NCBI RefSeq assembly: GCF_965263005.1
Contig: NZ_OZ253579.1
Span: 2,914,001-2,978,000, forward strand
Length of the DNA stretch: 64,000 bases
Source of the DNA: Rariloculus sp965263005
Lineage (GTDB): Bacteria; Pseudomonadota; Gammaproteobacteria; Steroidobacterales; Rariloculaceae
Direction of reading: 5' to 3'
Position numbers and translations under genes: made by a program
The notes under the pieces: generated by a model
Database searches by the model: none
What the model was told of the DNA's origin: nothing
What the model saw: only the letters and a program-made list of their open reading frames with translations
In this document: in pieces, positions 57,592-64,000 of the stretch
Position numbering within the stretch: the first letter of the stretch is position 1
Layout: each line of letters starts with the position of its first letter

Positions 57592-58056
57592 GTGGACGAG
57601 ATTCAGCGGAGGCTTAAGGAGCGCCTTGCGGTCGATCCGTCGGACGCCACGAGAGAAAAGTGGTTCGACCTCCTGCCGGAGGACCCGGACGAGCTGTCGT
57701 TGTTGCTGGAGCTCGCGATCAGGCAGTCGGAGACGAATCCATGGTGGTACGACACGTTGGTTGAGTATGCGCGCCGATTACGCCGTTCCGCCGAGCATGG
57801 CGAATCGCCGGCGCCTCCCGGGATCTTCACGAATTGGTGCATCGGCGTAACCGCGAAAGACATCAAGCGCCCGAGACGGCGCGGCAGGCCGACGAATCAC
57901 ATGCGAGACTGGCTCATCTGCGTAGCCATCGAGGCGTATCGCAAGCGGGCAAGGGACGGCGAAGCGATCTCGGACGGCGAGGCCTGCGGTCGGGTGGCGG
58001 ACGTAGTGGGCGTGGACGACAGCGTCATAGCCAAGATCTGGCGGCGTTGGCAGTAG
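57592..58056 (+). CDS. Hypothetical protein downstream of integrase
   Basis: A 154-residue protein from GTG 57592 (AAGGCGGG just upstream). The C-terminal half has HMRDWLICVAIEAYRKRARD and VADVVGVDDSVIAKIWRRW, the latter HTH-like. Not recognised as a named family. It is often that such small DNA-binding-like genes sit between int and alpA; here it starts 14 nt after int. Confidence 0.6.
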   Translation: MDEIQRRLKERLAVDPSDATREKWFDLLPEDPDELSLLLELAIRQSETNPWWYDTLVEYARRLRRSAEHGESPAPPGIFTNWCIGVTAKDIKRPRRRGRPTNHMRDWLICVAIEAYRKRARDGEAISDGEACGRVADVVGVDDSVIAKIWRRWQ

Positions 58057-58141
58057 GGGCAATAAAGCGGTCTTAATTGCCTGTACGGGAGAGACTTGCG
58101 CTATAGGATAGGTGATCGTCAGAAATATCGGAGACGATCAC

Positions 58142-58342
58142 ATGAGTGCTGCTACCGGGTTACGGCTGCTTCCGATCAGGGAGGTCACAAGAAAGATCGG
58201 CTGTTCGCGGGCGCATGTCTACCGGCTGATGCGCACGGCGCGTTTTCCTCGTCCGGTGCACGTGTCGAAGCGCGCACGGGGATGGCGGTCGGACGAGATC
58301 GACGAATGGATCGAAGCCCGTTCGGCGCAACGCCCCGGTTGA
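58142..58342 (+). CDS. alpA: AlpA-family regulator
   Basis: A 66-residue AlpA/excisionase-type protein: LLPIREVTRKIGCSRAHVYRLMRTARFPRPV, then WRSDEIDEWIEAR (broken here by a few residues not quoted). This is the standard family layout (helix-turn-helix with a wing). GGAG lies 9 nt before ATG 58142. In P4-like elements AlpA activates int and excision. Confidence 0.9.
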   Translation: MSAATGLRLLPIREVTRKIGCSRAHVYRLMRTARFPRPVHVSKRARGWRSDEIDEWIEARSAQRPG

Positions 58343-58630
58343 GGTGCAGGCGCACGGCAACCGTTGCGACGGTGGTCCGGGTCCGGGGCTGGATTGCGGC
58401 GCAGGTGAGCCGCGCGCAGGCGCGTGAAATCAGGCGTCGTGTGTCAGTGAGCCCGCGGATCCTGGCGGCCGGCACCGGCGACGTATGGACCACCCCGCCG
58501 TACCAGAGCCTGGGCGGCCCGGGCGTGACCGCTGCGAGGATCTCAATGCCTGCGTGGCTCGACGCGGGGCGTGCGCACCGGCCGGGGGTGTTCGCGCCCA
58601 CGAAGGCTGAGGGCGTGGCGGTCCCGCGCC

Positions 58631-59464
58631 ATGACTGACCCTTACCGGTGGCGGCGGTGGGCGGTGTCCGTGGCCGCGGGCGGCGTCGCGATGGCGCTGC
58701 TGTGGCCGTGCGCGGCGCTGGTGCGCGGGACCACCGCGCATGACTGGTACGCCGCGGTCAAGCTCACGGTCACCGAAGCGATGATCGCCGTGGGTTTCAA
58801 CTCATTCGAACCGACGCGCTACCGCGCCCCGGACGGCACGAGCTTTTCCATCACGCGCGGCGGGCTGGTTCTGTACGGGGAGCCCATCGAAGCGCGCGAC
58901 CGCATTCTTTACACGGCCGCCGTCGGCGCATTGCATGGCGCGCTCGCCGGCGCGCTCTGCGTTGTGTTGTGTTTCATGCTGTGGAGAGCTGTTTACGGCT
59001 GGCGGAGCCGCCGGGCGGGATGGTCGGTGCGGCCTCCGGGTCAGGGACCGCCGGGGCACATCGAAACGTGGGATCGGTCCGGCATCGCCGAAGGGCTGCC
59101 CGTGCATGGCGCCGGGGGCGCGAGGATCGCGCTGCGGGTGGTGTCAAAGAGCCAGGCCGCGCGACTGATGGAGGCGCTCGGTGCGGCGGAAAACCCGCGA
59201 GCGGTACCGGCGCAGCGGTCCGTGGCGCGAGCGAACACACCGTTGCTCCCGGCTGCAGACACCGCTGGCGCGGCGGCAGATTCTGCCGGCACGAAGGCCG
59301 AATCCGCAAACACGAAGCCGAAGGCCGCTGGCGCGGTAGCGCAAACGGGGCAGGCGAAGGCCGGGGGCGGCGGCCAGCGGCGCGCATCGTCCGAGGCGCC
59401 GGCTCCGGATGCGGAGGCCGGACAGGCGGAGCCGGAAGACGGCGGCGACCTGAACTGGATCTGA
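58631..59464 (+). CDS. Membrane-anchored hypothetical protein of the relaxase operon
   Basis: A 277-residue protein with two hydrophobic segments near the N-terminus (VSVAAGGVAMALLWPCAALV and ALHGALAGALCVVLCFML) and an Ala/Gly/Lys-rich disordered C-terminal part ending DGGDLNWI. Its TGA overlaps the relaxase ATG (TGATG), so it is translationally coupled to the relaxase. It could be a coupling or scaffold protein in place of a normal TraD; no ATPase motif is present. Confidence 0.7.
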   Translation: MTDPYRWRRWAVSVAAGGVAMALLWPCAALVRGTTAHDWYAAVKLTVTEAMIAVGFNSFEPTRYRAPDGTSFSITRGGLVLYGEPIEARDRILYTAAVGALHGALAGALCVVLCFMLWRAVYGWRSRRAGWSVRPPGQGPPGHIETWDRSGIAEGLPVHGAGGARIALRVVSKSQAARLMEALGAAENPRAVPAQRSVARANTPLLPAADTAGAAADSAGTKAESANTKPKAAGAVAQTGQAKAGGGGQRRASSEAPAPDAEAGQAEPEDGGDLNWI

Positions 59465-62454
59465 TGGTCGCCTCCATCGGCGCGGTCGCATCCCCTTCCC
59501 AGGGCGCCAGTTATTACGAGCGCGACGGGTACTATGCGAAGGACGATCCGGCGCACCGCGAGGCGAGCGCCTGGGCGGGCCGGGGCGCGGCCGAGCTCGG
59601 GCTTGAAGGCCCGGTCGATCCGGAGACCTTCAAGGCGGTGCTGGAAGGCACGGTCCCGGACGGATCGGGCAGGCGCCTCGGGCGCACGGGCAAGGGCGGC
59701 GCGTTCGAACACCGCCCGGGCCGCGACATCACCTTCTCCGCACCGAAATCCGTGTCGCTGACCGCGCTCGTCGGCGGCGACGCCCGCATCGTCGACGCTC
59801 ACGACAAGGCGGTCAAAAAGAGCCTGGCCTGGTTCGAGAAAAACGCCGCCGAGACCCGGCTGAGGGACCCCGCCAGGGGGCGGATGGTCCGGGCGGGCAA
59901 CCAGAAAACCATGGTCGCGACCTTCCGCCATGACACGTCCAGGAACCTCGACCCGCTGCTGCACACTCATTCGGTGATCGCCAACATGCTGCTCGGCGCC
60001 GACGGCCAGTGGAGAACCATGGCGAACGAGCGGCTTTACCGCTCCAAGATGCTGCTGGGGGCGCTGTACCGCAGCGAACTGGCCGGGGAATTAAAAGAAC
60101 TCGGCTACGGGATCGAGAAGACGCACGCTGACGGGCGCTTCGAGATCGCGGGGGTGTCCCGCGACACGATCGAGGCGTTCTCCACACGGCGCGCCGAGAT
60201 CGAGGCCGCGATGGAAGCCCGGGGCCTGGGCACGACGGCGGACAACCAGCACCTGGCCCGTCGCGCGGCGCTGATGACGCGCGCCCACAAGCGAGATGTA
60301 GACAAGGACGCCTTGCGTGAATCCTGGAAAAAACAATCCGCCGATCTCGGTTTTGACGCGAAAGCGCTCGTGGCGGAGGCGATGGAAAAGAGCCGTGCAG
60401 CCACGGACAAGGGCTTGGACGCCGGGCGCGAGACGGCCGGGCGACAGCCCAATTCAGGGCGCCAGCCCAGAGCGGGGCGCCAGCCCGACCTGTTCGATCC
60501 GGTGTCGGGATCGGACCGCGCCAGGGAAGCAGTGGACTGGGCAATGGCGCATCTCTCGGAACGCGATGCGGTGTTCCGGGGCACGGACCTGCTGGCCGCT
60601 TCTCTCGCCCACAACCCCGGCGCGGCCTCCGTGGAGGCCATCGAGCGGGAGGTGAACGAACTGAAACGCTCTGGCGAACTGCACGCGGCGCCCGCGCTTG
60701 AGGGCGGCGACGGGCTCGCCACAGACAGGACGGTGGCCGAAGAACGGGAAACGGTTTCCCTGATGCGCACCGGCGAGGGCCGCGGTAAAGGGCCGATGCG
60801 CGGCTGGATGGTGGACCGGCATTTGAGAAAGAGGCCGCTGACCGCGGGGCAGAAGGACGCGGTGAAGCTGATTCTTTCGTCGAAGGACCGCGCGGTGGGC
60901 GTGCAGGGCTATGCCGGAACCGGCAAGACCACGATGCTGAAACGCACCCGGGCGCTCGCGGAAAAGAAGGGCTGGCGGATGCTGGGGCTTGCGCCGTCTG
61001 CCTCCGCGGTGCAGACGCTGGCCGCCGAATCGGGGATCGAGAGCGAGACCCTGCAGCGGTTCCTCGCCCGAAACGCGGGCGTGGCCGAAGGGCGACTTAC
61101 GAAACAGGGCGCCAAAAAGATGCGCGCCATGTTCGAAAAAACCGTGCTGGTGGTCGACGAGGGTTCGCTCGCCTCCACCGTGCAGGCGAAAAACCTGTTG
61201 AGGATCGCGAGCGTGCTGCGCATTCCGAAGGTGGTTCTCGTAGGCGATGCGAAGCAACTGGATGCCGTCGATGCCGGAAAACCGTTCGAGCAGCTGCAGG
61301 CCGCGGGCATGAAGACCGCCACCATGGACGAGATCATGCGGCAGAGGGATCCGGATCTGAAGGCCGCGGTCGAGGCCAGTCTCTTGGGCGAGATCGGAAA
61401 GGCCTTCGAAAAACTCAGCTCGAATGTCGCCGAAGTCAAACCGGACAACATCGGTGGCGCCGTGGCGGCGAGGTGGCTCAAGCTTTCTCCGGAAACACGC
61501 GAGCGCACCGGAGTGATGGCCCCGAGCCACGCCTTGCGGCGGGCAATCAACGATCACATACGGGAGCGGCTCGTTCGGGAGGGCGGCATCCGGGGTCCCG
61601 GGATGCAGAGCGAACGGCTGGTTTCGAAAGGCTACACGCGTGCCGAAAAAGCGTTGGCGGCGAACTACTCGCCCGGCGATGTCGTGGCGTTTCACCGCCC
61701 TTACACGCGGCTCGGCGTTAACAAGGGCGAGGAGCGGCGCGTCATGGGCGTCGATCATGGCAAACGGATCGTGCACCTGGACGGCCCGGACGGTTCGGTC
61801 GTGCATTGGAAACCCTCGCAGATCGGTGGAAGGCAGGGCGGGACGGAAGTGTATCGGCGCGAACACATCGAGCTTCGTGCCGGCGATCGCATCCGCTGGA
61901 CGAGAAACGAGGCGGCGATGGGGCTGGTGAACAGCGGCATGGCCGAGGTCACAGGGGTCAAGAACGGGCGGGTGTCGTTTCATCTCGAGGACGGACGCAG
62001 CCTCGAGCTCGAGGGAAATGATCGGCAACTGCGCCATCTCGACCGTGCCTGGGCGTCGACGGTGCATGCGTTCCAGGGCCGCACCGTGGACAACGTGATC
62101 GCCGCGATGGAGGCGAAGCACCCGAACCTGACCACGCAGAAATCGTTCTATGTCGAAATTTCCCGCGCCCGCGACCGGGCCGAGCTCGTCACAGACAACG
62201 CCGAAGCGCTCAGGGCACAGCTCGAAGCGGTCACGGGCGAGCGGATCTCGGCGCTCGAAGGCATCGGCGAGGCGGCACGCATGGAAGCAGAGAAGGACGC
62301 ATCGGTGTCCCTGGGGACCCAGGGAACGGAGCGGGAAGCGACGCTCGATCTCTCGCCCGGGAAGGAAACCCGACAGGATCTGGTGCAGGAAAACGCCGCT
62401 GAGCCCGAACCGCCGGCCCGTGGCAGGCCGATCGAAATTGACATGGAGCTGTAG
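59464..62454 (+). CDS. MobF-family conjugative relaxase-helicase (TraA/TrwC type)
   Basis: A 996-residue protein that nicks the transfer origin and unwinds DNA. The N-terminal relaxase domain has the tyrosine pairs YYERDGYYAKDD, the conserved RDITFSAPKSVSLTAL, and the H-triad FRHDTSRN...LLHTHSVIAN. The C-terminal part is a TraI/RecD-like SF1 helicase: Walker A GYAGTGKTTML, Walker B VLVVDEGSLAS, and later GDAKQLDAV and AWASTVHAFQGRTVDN motifs. The linker holds three 18-bp repeats (60439-60492). ATG 59464 overlaps the previous stop. No type IV secretion genes are in the window. Confidence 0.95.
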   Translation: MVASIGAVASPSQGASYYERDGYYAKDDPAHREASAWAGRGAAELGLEGPVDPETFKAVLEGTVPDGSGRRLGRTGKGGAFEHRPGRDITFSAPKSVSLTALVGGDARIVDAHDKAVKKSLAWFEKNAAETRLRDPARGRMVRAGNQKTMVATFRHDTSRNLDPLLHTHSVIANMLLGADGQWRTMANERLYRSKMLLGALYRSELAGELKELGYGIEKTHADGRFEIAGVSRDTIEAFSTRRAEIEAAMEARGLGTTADNQHLARRAALMTRAHKRDVDKDALRESWKKQSADLGFDAKALVAEAMEKSRAATDKGLDAGRETAGRQPNSGRQPRAGRQPDLFDPVSGSDRAREAVDWAMAHLSERDAVFRGTDLLAASLAHNPGAASVEAIEREVNELKRSGELHAAPALEGGDGLATDRTVAEERETVSLMRTGEGRGKGPMRGWMVDRHLRKRPLTAGQKDAVKLILSSKDRAVGVQGYAGTGKTTMLKRTRALAEKKGWRMLGLAPSASAVQTLAAESGIESETLQRFLARNAGVAEGRLTKQGAKKMRAMFEKTVLVVDEGSLASTVQAKNLLRIASVLRIPKVVLVGDAKQLDAVDAGKPFEQLQAAGMKTATMDEIMRQRDPDLKAAVEASLLGEIGKAFEKLSSNVAEVKPDNIGGAVAARWLKLSPETRERTGVMAPSHALRRAINDHIRERLVREGGIRGPGMQSERLVSKGYTRAEKALAANYSPGDVVAFHRPYTRLGVNKGEERRVMGVDHGKRIVHLDGPDGSVVHWKPSQIGGRQGGTEVYRREHIELRAGDRIRWTRNEAAMGLVNSGMAEVTGVKNGRVSFHLEDGRSLELEGNDRQLRHLDRAWASTVHAFQGRTVDNVIAAMEAKHPNLTTQKSFYVEISRARDRAELVTDNAEALRAQLEAVTGERISALEGIGEAARMEAEKDASVSLGTQGTEREATLDLSPGKETRQDLVQENAAEPEPPARGRPIEIDMEL
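60439..60492. repeat. Three 18-bp in-frame repeats (GRQPxx)
   Basis: GGGCG.CAGCCC units at 60439, 60457 and 60475 encode GRQPNS, GRQPRA and GRQPDL between the relaxase and helicase domains. Confidence 0.75.
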
Positions 62455-62543
62455 AACGGCGACGGGGACTCCACCTAGTTGGTACCGAACCGAACGTCAA
62501 AGGTGCGCCACGAGCGTGGAGCCGTGATGGAAGGAGACATGCG

Positions 62544-62900
62544 ATGAAACCGAACCGCCCCGAAAATCCGTCCGGTACGGGCCATGCCGAGAAGCGTGCA
62601 CCGCACTCGATCCGGTTCCTGGATCCCGAGTGGGAACGCATCGCGGCATTTGCGGGGGATCGCGGGCTGGCGCCTGCGGAGTTCGTCCGTTTTGCGGCGC
62701 TCGCCGCGATCGAGAATGAGGACGGCGCTTCAGTCGACAGGTTGGCGCCGCTCATCGAAACCACGTTCCGGCTAACCTACATCCTGGGGACGAGAAAGCG
62801 CGATGAGATGGTCGAGGCCGGGGAGCGCGAGGCGCTTAAATCGCTGATCGCCGAGGCGCGGGAGAGGCAGGACGAGATTCTGGGCGGCGGTTCGGACTGA
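62544..62900 (+). CDS. RHH-type relaxosome accessory protein
   Basis: A 118-residue protein with an RHH-like core (HSIRFLDPEWERIAAFAGDR, then GLAPAEFVRFAALAAI) and a helical C-terminus (LKSLIAEARERQDEIL). It lies about 90 nt after the relaxase and probably binds near the transfer origin. A similar gene is at 34444-34737. Confidence 0.75.
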   Translation: MKPNRPENPSGTGHAEKRAPHSIRFLDPEWERIAAFAGDRGLAPAEFVRFAALAAIENEDGASVDRLAPLIETTFRLTYILGTRKRDEMVEAGEREALKSLIAEARERQDEILGGGSD

Positions 62901-63101
62901 CCTCGGCGGGGTGTCGTGTCCCCGACCCTGAGCGGCTCGTCGGCGGCCGTGTCATGAGCGGTTTACGAGTCCAGAGCAACCGACGATTGACCAGACCGCT
63001 ATTTTCGAGTTCGACGATACGAGCTTCCACTAATCGCCGAACGGGGACGGTGTCTTCGCAGGACTGCGCTGTATGCTCAGAAATTTGATTTCACTGTCCG
63101 G

Positions 63102-64000
63102 TCACGGCGTCGCGGCTGACTTGACGGTTTGAAGCAACATCTGCTCCTCTGGAAGCGTGATCCGTTTTCTTTCCCTGATCTGCTGCTCAACGAGCGGACG
63201 CAACCACTCTGTCGCAAACCGGGATCGGTCATCGAAGGCGTACATGTCCCTCAGTTTGACCGGCAGGTCACTAGCCCCGATGAACCTATCGGTGACGTTT
63301 GTTGCGTCTTCCGGGCCGAGGACGTATTTGTACGCCAGTTCGCCGAAGGTTTCTTCAAGGATTCTCAACATCGCCTCGGCGTCGTCTTCAATGAACGTGT
63401 GTAACAGAGCCTCGGCAGCTTTCGATGCCCCCGATGCGCACAAAAGTGCGCCAGTGACGCCGCCGATCAGGCGGCCAAGCCCGGGGCCGATCCGCGGAAT
63501 CGCAGAGCCGACCGTGGCGCCGGCCGCGGACCCGACTAACCATCCAACGGAGCCACCCGCGACACCCGCACCGGTCGTCGTCATGTTTTTCAGCACTTGA
63601 GCCGCCGACATCCTGCCCCGGAACAGGCACACCAGATCGGCAGAGGAGAGGATCAGCGTGATCACAGTGCCGCTCACAATGTTGCCTCGAAGCACCTTGC
63701 CGAGATGGTTGGCTGCCGCCGTACCGTAGATTGGGGCACCGTCGTACAAACCGTTCGCGAGCCAGGACGTTGCTTTGGGCCCTAATTGCTTGACCGCCCA
63801 GTCGGTCGTGCCGCGCAATCCTTGCTCGACGCCGGTTCGACCGAGCTGAGCGGCAAGAATGCTCGTCACCCATGCCATTGAACCGATCTGCAAACCGGTG
63901 AAACACGATTTCTTAAGCGCGTCCTCTACCTTCTCGCCGTTCCAGATCGCAACGGCGAACACCACCGCCGCGGAAATCCCCATCGACGTGCCCGCCAGTC
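63102..64000 (-). CDS. Glycine-zipper membrane protein, partial at right edge
   Basis: At least 293 residues; the frame stays open to the window end, so ATG 63983 may be internal. It has several hydrophobic, glycine-rich segments (TVITLILSSADLVCLF, GAGVAGGSVGWLVGSAAGAT, GLGRLIGGVTGALLCASGA), which look like glycine-zipper membrane helices. The C-terminal ~100 residues are charged and soluble. No family recognised; pore-forming or phage/element membrane proteins are possible. Confidence 0.65.
   Translation of the reverse strand, partial: LAGTSMGISAAVVFAVAIWNGEKVEDALKKSCFTGLQIGSMAWVTSILAAQLGRTGVEQGLRGTTDWAVKQLGPKATSWLANGLYDGAPIYGTAAANHLGKVLRGNIVSGTVITLILSSADLVCLFRGRMSAAQVLKNMTTTGAGVAGGSVGWLVGSAAGATVGSAIPRIGPGLGRLIGGVTGALLCASGASKAAEALLHTFIEDDAEAMLRILEETFGELAYKYVLGPEDATNVTDRFIGASDLPVKLRDMYAFDDRSRFATEWLRPLVEQQIRERKRITLPEEQMLLQTVKSAATP

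Noticed and set aside
58969..59463. 165-codon N-terminal extension of the relaxase frame
   Set aside because: It overlaps the coupled membrane-protein gene in another frame; the relaxase family begins at ATG 59464 with MVASIGAV.

Overview
The window is GC-rich proteobacterial DNA. A glycolate oxidase subunit, a very large Calx-beta autotransporter and the gene style fit a gammaproteobacterium (possibly beta) best, but no rRNA, tRNA or housekeeping marker settles the lineage. Apart from the glcF end at the left edge, nearly everything is accessory: integrated conjugative-element modules, defence-type genes, and fragments of insertion sequences, relaxases, integrases and restriction genes.

Layout. 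3-746: 3' end of glcF. 1001-2081 (-): AlpA-type excisionase-like HTH and a DUF2285 regulator, a pair typical of integrated elements. 2249-10984 (-): ~2900-residue autotransporter with Calx-beta, fibronectin III and cadherin-like domains. 11205-11869: remnants (LuxR HTH tail, IS21-type istB tail and tandem end repeats). 12161-14384: DUF2958 gene and a radC-like JAB gene split exactly at its HNHP motif by a 1.16-kb element with inverted terminal repeats, which itself carries an intact radC-like gene of the same length as the restored target.

14545-27075 (+) is the core of the left element: large ParB, GHKL ATPase, MoxR-type AAA ATPase, DUF3150-like protein, VWA protein and a 1536-residue strawberry-notch-type methyltransferase-helicase. 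Short 15-18 bp repeats are embedded in the linkers of several of these genes and between them. 27154-33803 (+, one gene on -) continues with nucleotide- and DNA-handling genes: two SLOG-type proteins, GyrI-like, SSB, NADAR, DUF4326, AlkB-like, a Toprim protein. A palindromic operator-like array and an RHH gene (34133-34737) close this block.

35343-44683 looks like a defence island: a DUF4238/SEC-C protein, an ApeA-like HEPN protein, a protein with two HEPN-type motifs, and a zinc-ribbon/PD-(D/E)XK nuclease candidate, with phage repressor and integrase remnants between. 44694-50033 is mostly debris (DUF3800, IS3, TPR, relaxase, group II intron and autotransporter fragments) plus one intact secreted nuclease gene.

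50102-54368 (-) is a collinear six-gene block headed by an XRE regulator with twin operators and a divergent cro-like mini-gene: XRE, coiled-coil protein, 288-aa protein overlapping a 4-TM protein gene, DUF5131, TcmP. This is the best candidate for an uncharacterised defence operon. 54944-56037 holds fragments of a type ISP restriction enzyme and a DUF4338/DruA gene fused tail to tail. 56415-62900 (+) is a second element: tyrosine integrase, hypothetical, AlpA, membrane protein, MobF relaxase-helicase, RHH. A membrane protein gene runs off the right edge. All domain calls rest on reading motifs by eye, without database searches.
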